From the NCBI GenBank assembly GCA_035235625.1, contig CP141141.1, forward strand, positions 12,955,968 to 13,019,967: 64,000 nt of DNA. The letters run 5' to 3'. Positions 1 through 12,588 of this stretch are shown piece after piece (within the stretch, counting starts at the first letter, position 1; the number at the start of each line of letters is the position of its first letter). The notes beneath the pieces were generated by a model, which ran no database searches, had not been told where the DNA came from, and saw only the letters and a list, made by a program, of their open reading frames with translations. A program made the translations under genes and the position numbers. This DNA comes from Saururus chinensis. Lineage: Eukaryota; Streptophyta; Magnoliopsida; Piperales; Saururaceae.

Positions 1-2901
1 CCCTACTAGTAGCAACACAGAATTTGTAGTTTCCCCTCGACGCTCAAAGTACCTTAACATCAATGACTTTCATTTTGAGTATCTTCATCCAATGCTGCGG
101 TTCATCCGTCCGTATCTCTCATTATTTACAACCTGATCCAAATCCTACAATTCTCCTTTCAAACTGAACAAAATAAATTTGGAATAAAACAGGACTCTCA
201 CATGAACACTGCACGAAGAAGCATATGCAAACCAAAAACCTCCATTAATACACCCAGAAGAAGGCACCTTTTCAGACTTCTTATGCCAAGAATAAACATC
301 ATCAAGAAGCATGTGCAAAACAAAAACCTGCATCAATACAAGCAAAATGCATGTGCTCAGACTTCCTATGCTGAGGCAATGTATTGAACACACTTAAATG
401 AACGAACTAAAAGAGAAAGCACATGTGAAACCTCTAAAGAATAAAAATTCTCTCTCCCTTCAGTATGTTTTCATTTTTTGGAAAAAAAACATCAACAATC
501 TTATCCATGTACCAATAATATATTATAATAAATCAGAATTAGTTAAGGTGTTTGCATCTGAGGACAAGTAAATAACCAAAGCCCGAACTACCCAATCCAG
601 AAAGCTAAAATTTGTAGGCATACACTTAGTAAAATTTTATAATTACTAGATTTTATATTGCTGGTTTCTAGATTTATATTGTTGCATCCTCACTAAAAGC
701 TACTTGATGCACTTAAGCCCTAATAAATGCATTGAGAAAGAAGAACAGAAAAAAATTTGCGCATGGAGGATGGGAAGAAGATATAAATAAGCCAACAGAG
801 TGAATCGTATTCATTAGAATATCATAATGGCTATACAAGGGTCAAATAATGAAGCCAACCTTAAATAGCTGGAATCACAAAAAATGACGAATGATGATCA
901 GTGATCCTCAAGGTTGCCACTTCTGGACATCTTAAAATTAAGAACAGAGCAGTAAACAACATATATTAAAAGAAACAATCCTAGGCTTGCAGGCGAACTT
1001 TAACACTCTACTAAACAGAAACAATACCACATACCAGTGCCACCATATGAAAGTGCAGGCAGATGAGAACAGTACAGCATCAACATGCAATACATAATAC
1101 ACCTACATCAATATCTCCTCACCCAAAAGACATACCCATATAGAAAGCACAACAAGTTACTTTCTAAAACAGAAAAATAGAAGCCGACCTTCTGACAAGT
1201 TATCTTACATTCAAGAGACAACTAACAAGATACAAGGACCACCCTAAGAAATTTAGGTGAAAGCTGCACTATGCTCTAACAAAAACTGAATCTCTTATAG
1301 GATATAGTTTTGCTATGCCCCCTTTATGCGCAGCCATATTGGATTCCAACTTACATATGGGCCTTGGATGATTTGATTTATCAAGGGTTTCACTAAGTAA
1401 GAATTCAAGTTGAGATTTTATTTGATCGAGGATTTTAGAATTGATTTTATTTGCTAACTTAAGTACTCCATGGTGCTGATTCCAAGGGTTCTCTGGTGTT
1501 GATTCCAGAGAATAATATTTTTTCTTATTCCCTTCCCCTTAATTCTCCCCAAATTCCCAGTTATCCTTGTCTGTCAGAACTTCGTCTTGCATCATCCATT
1601 CAATTATATGATAAAACCTTAGACATAAGGTATAATAGGAGAGCATCTTGGAGAATCCAAGCTACTGTTGATTATGATGATGATGCAAATATCCTGATAA
1701 TGATACCAACAATAATTGCAATAATCACAAACAGAAAATCATACGCACATTGAAGGAACACCAGGTAACAATAACCTGTCATACAACATCCATAACACAT
1801 CAAAAAACTCAAACAAAACAGACAAATAACATGACCCAGAAAAAAAAACTTCATAGGTAGCATGTCCCCGAGTCAAAATTGCACCCCAAAAGCGTGTTAA
1901 GTTCATTCTCTTTGCAGCATCCTGCGTTGAAAAACCCATTTGCACAAGTTATAAAGAGCAAATGGTTATTCTATTCAACTTTAGTAAAAGTTCACCTAGA
2001 ATGTAGTGCTATAATTTTCATCAACAACAAACTTCCATGTTAAAACACTGTCTACCCAACCTCTCTGTCTGATCGTGCTATACTCATTCAAGAAGTGCAA
2101 CAACCAACAGGGAGGCGGTACAGATGACTAGGTCAGAAAGACACAACATGACACATATACCATGTAAATTGCCTCCATCAAGACTTTCACAAATGAGACA
2201 CTTACGACAGCACTATCTGAAGAACCAAAAACCACAAAATGTCAGCCAACTGCATGATCCAAGAGGGGGAGCATCACTTGTTATGAATTTTCAAAAATTT
2301 ATTAGAAAAACAACCAAATTACCATCCACAACACCAGTGCTGGCTTGAATTTTACCTAAAAATAATCGCTAACAAGACAAATAACAAGAAACACATGCCA
2401 AAAGAAATTTTCAGCCCAACCAAGACGAAGTTATGGAATGTAAAAATAAAGAATTGACACAAATAAATATTCACATTAAAATCTTACTTTAAACTTTCTT
2501 GGACAAACTCACCTAAAAAATATCATAAACACAAATTTATTATGAAACGTAAGAAACAAAAATATCTATATGTCAAGAACCTAAAATTAGTAAGCCACTC
2601 ATAAGGAATCAAGTAGGAGGCAAGAATAGCCACGATAGGGGGCACACCAAAATGAATGCAATAATACCTATCATGTACATGAAGATCTGAGGTGCCCATA
2701 ATTTCACTATAACATATTCAATGATGCCAGTAGAACATCTGCAAGCAATCAGAAAATGACCTGAAATCGTAAAAACTGCAAATATCATACACAAAAACCC
2801 ATTTCCTCACCTTTTGGATTGAAACAGTCAAGAGAGCCAAAAGCATTTTAAATTATGGGGAATAAACATCACACAAAGAAGTAAGTGCATATGCAGAAGG
2901 C

Positions 2902-3023
2902 AAGAACCTGCACCAATACACCCAGCAGAATCAAAGGTAGAATTTCTAATATTTGATAGTAAAAAAACCTGCACCAACACACCCAACAGAATCCGAAGTA
3001 GAGTTTTTATTATTTGATTAAAA
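2902..3023. repeat. 61-bp tandem duplication
   Basis: Two adjacent copies of about 61 bp, each opening with AACCTGCACCAA and followed by a CACCCA...CAGAATC block and a TA-rich tail. The copies differ at several positions. Related short pieces (AACCT...ATACACCCAG) occur near 237 and 325, so the motif is scattered in the same stretch. Confidence 0.6.
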
Positions 3024-3756
3024 AATGACTTTAAACCAAGTGTCTGATAAACCTTACAGGGTAAGAGAAGTTTTGCCCCATAAAAACAACCTGAACCACG
3101 TGCATATATGTTCCTAAAAGATAAAACCTATCACAAAAACGAAGACAAGTCCAGATAGCATAGCTTCAGTTCCACTCAGATGCGTTAGAAAGAACAAAGT
3201 CAGTAAATACAGTTAACTAGCACTTAAGAAAACAATTATCAGAACGGACAAGAAGAAAAGTATAAGTCTAATACACATCAGAACAACACAAGAACTGTCA
3301 ACTCAATAAAATGCCAAAGGTCAGCACTTTAGAGCATGCTACATCTGATGGGAGAGAGAATAATTTCATGCTCCGAATCTGCCTGACAACACATCAGAAT
3401 ATATACATTAGTGGCATAAAAATAAATGTATTCATTTCTGATGGTTTCCAGGAAGAATGCAATGGCAATGCAAACCTTGTAGCTTTTGAAATACATTAAA
3501 ATAGCAACGCATAGACTATGCAAAAACCCATGAATTGATCCAACATCCAAATCTGTGCTCTATTCAAACGCAAAAAAACAAGATACACCCATGATCTATG
3601 ACAGTAAATATTTATGAATTTAATATGGCTTTAGCCAAAACAGAAACATTATGAAAGTAAATATTTATGCCTGTTCAAAATCGTAACTCCAGAAAGGCAG
3701 GCTCTTTTACGTCATAAACTGGCTCACATCAATTAGTACTAACATCCATGTATGTT

Positions 3757-3940
3757 CTTCAAATCCCCAGAAAGCAGATGGCCCAATTGTGTCTGTCAAA
3801 AATAAATCCAATAAATCTATGCATGTAGATCTTCAAATCCACAAGAAGCAGAGGGCCCAATTATGTCTATCAAAAATGAATCTAATAAATCTGACAAACC
3901 GAAGAAGCAGTATTAAGTATTTCAAGTCCACAAGAAGCAG
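3757..3940. repeat. Diverged tandem repeat, 74-88 bp period, about 2.5 copies
   Basis: The phrase CTTCAAATCC...AGAAGCAG recurs at 3757, 3831 and about 3920. The first two copies continue with GGCCCAATTRTGTCTRTCAA and a TCYAATAAATCT tail. The third is shorter and more diverged. Confidence 0.55.
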
Positions 3941-5109
3941 GTAACCCACTTATGTCCGTGTAAAAAAAATGCCATAAATTGAAGCGGCAGCTTTCAAGGA
4001 TTTCAACATGTGGCAAATCTTGAGCAACAAAACCATATTAAGATGTCAATAGTCAGTAGCAAAGACGAGCCACATCCACAATAGAATTTCTGCCCGGTTA
4101 AATGAAATGCTCCAAACTGACCGGACCATTAATATAAAACTGAAGGACGTTTTATCAAGAACTTCATTACAGTAGAAGAAATAGTAGTTCTGCGAAAACG
4201 ATTGTCTACGTTCTTTATGCATAACAACTAAAACGATATTCATTTGACTATGTCAATCTAGACAAATATGATTTCTCCATCCAGACATATAAATTCTCCA
4301 CAACTTACACAGCAAGATGCATGAAATCTCGGACAAATTCCACCTCATGATTAAAGAATGCCTACAAGAACTCACAATTCAACCACATGATGATACCATA
4401 AGAAACCAATAAAGAAACCACAACATACAGGAGTCGGTAATCAAGCAGCAGCACGATGAAGCTCACAAACCGGCCTAGGTACTTTGTACACCAAGATAGT
4501 CTTCACTAAGCTACAATCATCCAAATACAAATGAGAAATAGCCAGAAATGGGACCGTGCTTGATCTCACCGTTCAGAAAGGAATTTCTACGAGTCATAAA
4601 AAGATCAGATAAACCCACTTCTAAGCAATTTCTGGTCCTTACCCAAATCTTAAAGAGCACCAATTGCTTCCACTCTATAGACATCAACTCTACCTACTCA
4701 AACAGGAAGAACAGTAATTAACTTGCAAATATAGTTCCAGCTTGTCCAAAATCAGTACATAATGAATACCACCAATAATCAGAAGAAACTTCAATCGTTT
4801 GCAGATAACCCCCTAATTGCTTCGATTCGAGACCTGGAGGAGGACAAACCCTTATCAACAACTATAATTCAATCTACGTGAACTCCAACAGATGCCGATC
4901 AATTCAAATCAACACTTCAAGCCATCAAAAAACAACATAAGAAACGAATCGTATATTTTCTACCAACAATCCAGTCGGCTCCTGATCACTTCCACTCAAT
5001 GAAATTTCGGATAACTCCATGAAAGCCTCAATTGTCCCTACAAACCAATCGATCGATCAAAACAAAGAACAGATACGAGAGACTGAAATAATCATATCAC
5101 ATAATATAA

Positions 5110-5460
5110 AAAAAACGATACGAATCGGGTGACAAACACAACGACACGCAGGCTGAATGGGCTCATGTAGGAGGCTCGCTATATATAAGCGATTGAGGCG
5201 GTGGATTGACGGAGGGGTTTCGGAAAAGTGGGCGGTTACGAAAGGCGGTGCGGAACGGACGGCGTGGATTCGAAAGCGAGGACGAAGGTGACGGCTGAGA
5301 TTTGTTCTATTTTAAGTGAGGCGGTCAAGGTCAGAGAACGCGTGCGCTACATGTTTTGATCTACACGCGGGTGAAATCCGGCGTCTGCGACCGTTTCCGG
5401 AATGCATACCGACAGAATAATCTGGATTGGAATCCTAATAGGAGCCTTCTCACCGAACTT
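5110..5460 (-). promoter_or_regulatory. Possible plant promoter patch
   Basis: Composition changes abruptly from AT-rich to GC/CpG-rich. A TATA-like run TATATATAAG sits at about 5181-5192. Read on the minus strand it is followed by a pyrimidine-rich leader, and a GCCCATT motif lies about 15-25 bp downstream, which is the arrangement of many plant housekeeping promoters. The TATA run also reads on the plus strand, so direction is not certain; minus is favoured by the T-rich intron-like sequence on that side. Confidence 0.3.
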
Positions 5461-5663
5461 ATCGCACATGGAATTGTACCTATTGATCAAATTTTATCTA
5501 AAAATTTATAGAGAAAATATTGATACGTCCTATTTGTTACAAATTGCGACATATTTTGATTAAAATATTATTCTCTTTATTTATATTGATAATTATATTT
5601 AAAAAAATAGTAATTTTAATTAAATAGTAAAATTTACATATAGGAGGAGGGAAAATATGTTCA

Positions 5664-7371
5664 CACAATCCTAGCATGTTGCTACTCATTCAAAGTATAT
5701 TATCATAAAATTACGAGTTCAAAGCTCCCCTACCTCATAATCATGATGTTAAATGGCGAGAACACGATGGTGACAGCGTCAGCGGCGGAGTTAGCGGCCA
5801 AAAGCATTGCCAATTCGAGAGAACTGTTGTCCCAAGGTTTTTAGAAAGCGCCGAAAACAATCACGGCCAAACGGGGTGTCAGAAGCCAATGCGGAAAAAT
5901 CCGCGATCCACTGGCGGCACACTAGGGCAGCCAGGAGAAATGTCGTGCCAACATAAGTGGTGGTGCGACCAGAAGTCGATGATGTACTCACTGAAGATCG
6001 GCCGGCGTCTAAGACGTACTTGGCCAGCCGCAAGACGTCGAAATCGGCCGTCGATATACATCAACAAGGGCCTACATAAGGGCGGAGAGCGTGGGGTGAC
6101 GCTCGAGGATAGAGGAGAGGTGGTGGACGGCTCTAGTGTCAACTCTATTCGGTGGCAGAGCCAACCGATGGTTAGGCGGCACAAATACGCTGCCTAAACC
6201 CAAAAGCACACGCGGCCAAAAAGGACCACTCAAAGGGGAGATGGGTCATACAATAGCGGCCCAAAGCTCACAAAAGGGCAACTAAGCTATGGCCAGGAGG
6301 TGGTGGCCAATCGAAGCGGCGACATCGCCAATCGCTACCCACAACCAACACATTTAGTGCGGGCAACTGTGCATCTCACACGGTATAAGGCAAAGGCAAG
6401 CGGCCCATTCTGAGCGGAGGTATAATCAGGCCAAGTGGGGCTTACCCTCATTGTCGTCGAGCCGGGGCAGAGCCCACATGGCCAAATAGCCCACAACTCG
6501 TCGATGACAATGACTCGAGATGCACCAAAAGCGTCTAATAGGGCGTAACAAGACAATAGCGGCGAAGCGGGGTCGGAAATGGCAACCCCTACCGACACTA
6601 GGTCGAGGTAGGCTGGACGGAGTCTGTCCGGTGGCCAGACAATGACCGAAAACACCAGCGTCTCAAAAATATATTCCGGATAGTGAGATGAAAATGTAAC
6701 CAAAACCCAACCAAAGTACCGGTAGCTCACAGCAGAGCGAAGAAAGCATGGCGGTGGCTTTCGCCAGCGCCTATGGGTTCCTAGCGGCCAAACAAACATA
6801 AGTTTAGTTGAGGGCGGCCGCAAACGACATCAAAATCGCACCCCCACAGCTCAAAAACAGGATTTGAAGGAGAGAAAAACCGAAGAAAAGTTCAGTACCT
6901 CATGGAGGAGCGAAGAGGTCATGGCAGCGGTCATAGCTGGTGCCTACAGACTCGTGGCGGTGAGGCAAAGAGGATCCCAATAAGAATCGGCAAAATCCGA
7001 TGACGGAGGAGGGAGAACGGAGCGACCAGAAATGGGCTCGGCTTTTCACTTCATCTCTCTTGACGTCAAAATTTTCTTCTGTAAAGAAACTTACTGCACT
7101 CGGCTTTTTAAGCCATGATTTACTATTCACTCTTTTTTATTTTTACATCTACATCCCTAACACGCGTTAACTTGTACCTCCAAAATTTGTGCTATAAGCA
7201 CGCGGCAAAGCCTACGGCCCACGACTAAGCCCCACACCCGACTCTATGCGTATAAATACAAGGTAAATACACAAATATGAATATGCCAAAGCGTCACATT
7301 TTCCCACCGAAAATGACTAGAAAAATAGCAAAAAAATCACAAAAAATCGTAGAAAAATCAGGGATATTACA
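5664..7371 (-). mobile_element. Family-A LTR fragment (A0), truncated
   Basis: The right end, GGGATATTACA, matches the right end of the complete family-A LTR at 9205-11929. The left part (5664-5750) matches the A copy near 61905-61985, including GAGTTCAAAGCTCCCCTACC. Between them is the GC-rich family-A core with repeated GCGGCCA-type phrases. The other LTR end (TGTCACGCC...) is missing, so the copy is broken at about 5664. Strand is given by analogy, with the TGTAA end as the 5' end. Open frames here, including a 162-codon one at 6335-6823, are by-products of high GC. Confidence 0.6.
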
Positions 7372-8829
7372 GCCCCCCCCAATAGTCGTTGGTAATGAAT
7401 GCCACTTCTACCCATGCTTCTCGTCTTCCCTTTCTCTCCCTTTCGTTGTTTTCTCTGCTATTTTTACATTTTTTTTATTATTTGAGATGGAAATTATTTT
7501 GCTTATTCATTTGGAGGTGGATCTGACTACTTTTTATTGAATGTGGGTTCTTGTTTGTGAACTAGGTAAAGTTTTGTATGAGTAATGGTGATTGTTGCAA
7601 CATCTTTTTTGTAGCTCGGCTTGCCATTCATCAAATTCTTTTATGATAGTTATTGTTGAACAAATAGAGTGAAGCATGACCGGTTTGTTATCCTCTGTAA
7701 ATTGTTGCTTATTGAACTGATGAAGGTGATTTTTGTGGTCTTTTTTGTTTACCCCATTTTTTTATAGTCTATGTATATGTGTGTTTGAGGATCATCTTGT
7801 TGTAGTTGATTTTGCAACTTAAAATGAATGTAATACCTTTTCTCCAAATTCTGAGGTTTCTCACATACTGTTTCTTGTGTTGTGATTTAATGGCTTTTAT
7901 CACAAATGAGACTTCCATGATTTGTCTTTTGTACAGACTTGGAAAAATGTAGTGTCCCATACCTGTTGATGGTGTTATTGTTTCACTAGTACTGTTCTTT
8001 TCCTTCAAATTTTTAGATGCAGCATAAGACAATTGATAGCATTTTTACATGAGGTAAGAAGCTCGACAACTTTGTAGACAAAAGTTTTGATTTAAGTGCT
8101 GCTTTTCATGTATTTTGTTGCACAATCGTTTATTTTATATGTACCAATATAAGTAAAGTAGTTATTTTGATTAATGGTTTAATCTACTATTTCTATTACT
8201 TATTTGCTTAACATTATTGACAAATACTAAAAATGTTTGCCATGTTGAAAACTAACTGAGTTGCAACATGAGCATATTATATAGTTAATATTGAAGATTT
8301 TTTTGACATAACATACCAGAAGCATGTTATATAGTATAGAGATATATGTCTTCTATAAGAGTTAATTTAAGGAACAATGTTTATCCATGATCCAGGCACC
8401 TATGTGGGAAATTCGTGGGACTTTTAGCTCCAATGCTAGAAGTAACCAGGAATTCCAAAAACATAGGAGCTAGTTTCTCTTCTAATATGGGTGTGTCTTA
8501 GCTGATGTAGTTTCTTTTCAATAATCTAAAATTTAAGTATCTAAGTGAATAGTTCTTGATGGCATATTGTGATGTATCTAAGATTTATATATTTGTTATG
8601 AATTAAGTGAATAGAGATGGCGGGAGAAATAGTTAATTTTATGCAAAAGATTTTGTCTTTCCCAATGATGAATTCATAAGGACTAAATCAACTTAAAGGA
8701 GATTTAATCCTTTTGAAGGACAAATTCATAATTTTTTTTAAAAGAAGCCACGTAGGCGCCAGCGTTTGGATGGCGCCTATGTGGCAAAAGCCAATACTAT
8801 TTTGGTAATTATTTTTATCTCTTCGATAT
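7372..8829. other. AT-rich spacer, nothing recognised except a hairpin
   Basis: T-rich on the plus strand, with no frame longer than 90 codons, no transposase or LTR motif, and no RNA gene that I recognise. It ends at the target duplication of the family-D LTR. A long inverted repeat sits near its right end (8747-8785). Confidence 0.5.
8747..8785. repeat. Inverted repeat, 15-bp arms, 9-bp loop
   Basis: GCCACGTAGGCGCCA is followed after nine bases by TGGCGCCTATGTGGC; the arms pair at 14 of 15 positions. It lies 45 bp left of the D1 insertion, outside the LTR. No TIR or target duplication was found that would make it a complete MITE. Confidence 0.7.
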
Positions 8830-9204
8830 TGTAACACCCCGGCCCGAGAACCAATCCAAGTGGGGGGTTAGAAACTCAAAATCAGGTTATAAATTTTTTT
8901 ATAAAAGCTTGGAGCGACGGAGTCTGAGTGCAATAGTTGAAACGTTCTTCTACATACTATGGAGCGTCAAAGCTTCCCCGCACGTAGACTAGAATAAAGC
9001 ATATATATAATTTATTTGGATCGGGCCAATGTTGTGGTATCGTTGGTTGCCTATGTATAGATTGGGTAGCTATTACATGTATCAGGCAATAAAAAAATAC
9101 ATACATTAAAATACATATATCTGAATATTTAATCGGAATCATACAAAAATCTCATAAATCATCGGAGTCAAATGGAAGCCAATAAATCAGCGGAATCACA
9201 CATC

Positions 9205-11929
9205 TGTCACGCCCGAGGTTTTTCTACACATTTACTTTAAAAACTTTATTAATATTTTATTTTGAAATACCGACGTAAATCAAATGAACCAACATAATCC
9301 AAAAGCATATAAAAATAATTTTCGTAAATTAATTCATCATACGACAAAACTAAAATTCTCAGGCGTGACCCGAACCGAAAACATATAACTAGAACTCGCC
9401 ATGGCCATGGTCTTTAAAAATAAATACATCCCAGGCCTTTCTGAGTACAAGTTCTTCAACAGTCTGTGTTCTGATTCATATATGGATACACAAGTCCAGA
9501 AAATAATACATGTCTCATACCTTAAACAATACATACGATGGTGGCACTAAAATCCACGTAGCCTCACTACAAATTCGCTGCACTATAGGTCGAGGAAGAA
9601 TTGTTCGCACGGGGAAAAGTCCAGTCTCAAACAGCTATCGATCGACCTGCAAAAGCCTCCAGTCAAAGGGGCTAAAAAGATGGGGTGAGTATTTTCATAC
9701 TCAGTAGGAAAATACCCATAGGGGACAAATATAAATCAATGAACTCCGTAAGTTCATATAGATGCTTCCATGCAATCACACATGAAGTAAATAGGATAAG
9801 AAGTATAAATATGGTCACACATACAAATCATCATGCAAATCGAACTTACTCTTACTCATATATCATGGTCTTACACTTACGCTCTGAAACAGTCTTATCA
9901 GCTTACTCGTACAACGTATGCTTACACTTACAACATACGCCTACTCGTACGACCTTATTCGTACAAACTTACTGGGATGACCTTACTCGTACAATCATAC
10001 TCTTACACATAAATGTACTCTTACATCTTCATTAGAAGCTTACACTTACTCTTACGCTTACCGTCTGAATCAAAGTCTCACAAACTTACTCGCACAACAT
10101 ACTCATACTCATAACTTACTCTTACTGTCTTCCAAAGAAGCTCACACTTACTCTAAATCTTACACGTACAACTTACTCAACATCTGAAATATACACTTAC
10201 TTTTACGATCGTACACATACTACCGACAACTGAAGCTCATTACAATTAATAAGCTCCAGCGTCGGAAAAGAATGGAATGCCACTGGGGCGTCACCTTAAC
10301 CTTCGAGGATCAACTAAACACCATGGACTTTTCCGAAGGCAAGGCACACCTATGCTCATGGGGCATAGGATCAAACAGGTAAGAGCAGATCCATGATACT
10401 AGGGGCCAAGGGTAGTGGACACGCTATCATCGGCCACAAACGGTCGAACGAGGGGCCAAGGGACAGACCTAGAAGATGGTGGCAATTCAGCAATCGCTGG
10501 ACCACAACGATTCAAATAGACATCAACCCGATGTCACGCAAAGTCAGTCAGTGAAGAGCGGGCGCTACCAGAGAATAAGAAAAACAAAACCAAAGCATAG
10601 ATATGTCCGGAATCGAAAGACGGTAGGAGGGATGACGGGCCGGAGGAGGTAGCGGTTTAGTCTAAGGCAGCGGCCTTGCCGTCGCCGGTGCGGGAGAAGG
10701 CCAACGGCCAAATACCAACAGTACAGTTGTGGTTCACAATGCAAAGAAACGGAGAAAAGGAGGGATTTTTAATCCCACTCGGAATTGGGCGGAGGGGGCT
10801 GAGGGAGACAGCAGTCAGGGCGGTGGCCGGGGCAGCAACCTTGTCGTTGCCGGACTGGGGGAAGGCCAAAGGTTGGTCACAGTGGCCAGCCACCAGCGGC
10901 ACAGCCGTCGGCTGCAAACACAGACAACAAAAACATTGGTGGCAGAGTTTTTTTTCCCATTGGTGGCGAAGGAGAGGCGGAGAGGCTGAGGGAGGCGAGG
11001 CCGGACCAAGGGTGGCGGCCCTACCCTTGCTGGGCTAGCTTAGGCCAAAGGTCAGCCAATGGCGGCCGGCAGCCTGCGGCACCGCTGGCGGCCGTACAAC
11101 ACAGAACCAGAGAACCGACACACAAAAATAGGGCAGTCGTATTTTACCTCACGCCGGCGACGGAGGGACGGGGAGGCCGGGATGGCGGTGGTCGGAGCTT
11201 GCTCTGGCCGGGACGGAACCGTGGTGGCGGCCTGGCGGTCATGCAGTTGACGGCGGTGGCGAATCGGCAAAAATGGCAGTTCACCGACCAAAACGGGAAG
11301 GGAGGAAAAGAGCTGCGGCGGGCGGCGGGGAGGCCGGGACGACGATGGCCAGAGGTGTCTTTGGTCGGGGCGGAAGTGTGGAGACGGGCTGGCTGCCATG
11401 CAGCCGGTGGCGGTGGCGATTCGGAGCGAAACTCACGATCCGACGTCTGTTGTGCTAAACTGGAAGAGGAAACAAGGTGACAGCGGCCGGCGGGGCCAGG
11501 CCAGGGAGGCGGCGGTGGCGTCGCCAGGCCGTGGCCGGCCGGCAGGAAGCCGGTGACCACCGGCGGCACTGCCTCCGGCATCTAACAGTGAAGGCTGCAC
11601 CCCCCGGTTTCACTGTTCATCCAACGGGTCAAGCGTGCTAACCCGATCCGCTTTATGTATTTTTTTTTCAGCTCTACATTTCTTCACGTTTCTGTTCTCC
11701 CGCATCGCGTCCGATTTTCACGTCAAAAATTTCTGTGATGCGTCGAGGCCCATGACCTGCGACTAAACCGTACTCTCGACACTTACGGTCACGAATATTA
11801 TGAATACGGATACGCCGAAGCGTAAAATTTATTTATCGAATATACGTCCAGAAACTGCAGAGCATTGCAGAAATTTCAGAACATAGCAAAAAAATACAGA
11901 AAAATTACAGAAAAATCGGGGATATTACA
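9205..11929 (-). mobile_element. Family-A solo LTR (A1)
   Basis: The element runs from TGTCACGCCCGAGG to GGGATATTACA and is flanked by a perfect 5-bp duplication ACATC (9200-9204 and 11930-11934). It is 2725 bp with no internal retroelement genes. Inside, in order, are the TGAGTATTTT...ATACTCA module (9686-9703), a degenerate array of CTTACTCGTACAA-like units (about 9840-10220), and a GC-rich core (10620-11600). Compared with A2 it lacks about 2.1 kb between the array side and the GC core. Strand is assigned from the family convention that TGTAA is the 5' end. Confidence 0.88.
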
Positions 11930-12379
11930 ACATCTCACTCTATCATAGAGGTGAGCAAAACACTAGCAGAATTACACATCCCACTCTATCATAGAGTAGA
12001 GAAGAACACATAAGGGTAAATCACATCATATCATATTAGATCTCATCAGACCATATCAGATCAGATCGGAGCAATATCCCATAGCAAATCATGCATAGCA
12101 AAACAGATTAGAGTAAAGCATATCATAACACATCGGATCACATCAAATCACATAAAAGCATATATGATTGTGTAGCATCTTAAGTTAACTACTTAAGATG
12201 CACAAAAGCTCATATAATTGTATATGAAATCAGAAAGTCAGCTTGAGATTCCAAAGTAGCAATGTTTGGAGTTGCTCCTTCCTTCAAAGCATCCTCTCCT
12301 TCAAGTTTGAAGATGGCAGATGGAGCCTCCTCTTGCTCTGGAACATTTCTCTCATTCCTTCCGAAGGCAACACACAAAC

Positions 12380-12588
12380 ACTCCTCTTTTCTAGGCTCTT
12401 CTCACTTTTTATGCCTGGAGGCAACAAACATAACCTCTCCTTACCCGGAGGCACTTCACACTTCTTGCTCATGCAGGTAGCGGACATAATCTTCTCTTAC
12501 CTAGAGACACTTCATGCTTCCTACTCATGTAGGCAACGGACTTAACCTCCCCTTACCCGGAGACATTCCAAGCTTCCTGCTCATGTAG
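12380..12588 (-). repeat. Family-D minisatellite, part 1
   Basis: Repeated phrases of the type CGGACATAACCTCCCCTTACC followed by GGAGACAYTYC, period about 56-60 bp. The array is interrupted by A2 and resumes at 17408. The same array, reverse-complemented, is in D2 (50041-50215) and D3. Confidence 0.75.

Larger units (their letters stand above)
1..5100. other. AT-rich non-coding stretch, no gene recognised
   Basis: No frame in this stretch gives a recognisable protein; the open frames are at most about 80 codons and look random. The plus strand is A-rich, so the minus strand is T-rich, as in plant introns. Together with a promoter-like patch just beyond it (5110-5460), this allows the idea of a minus-strand transcription unit with a long 5' intron. 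I could not identify exons or confident splice sites. Two small diverged tandem repeats lie inside it (2902-3023 and 3757-3940). No LTR, TIR or transposase signature was seen, so it may be the only lower-copy sequence in the window. Confidence 0.4.

Noticed and set aside
10657-11581. Several overlapping frames up to 145 codons on both strands, and similar ones at 6335-6823 and 13257-13640
   Set aside because: They lie in the GC-rich core of family-A LTRs, are not conserved between copies, and have no domain.
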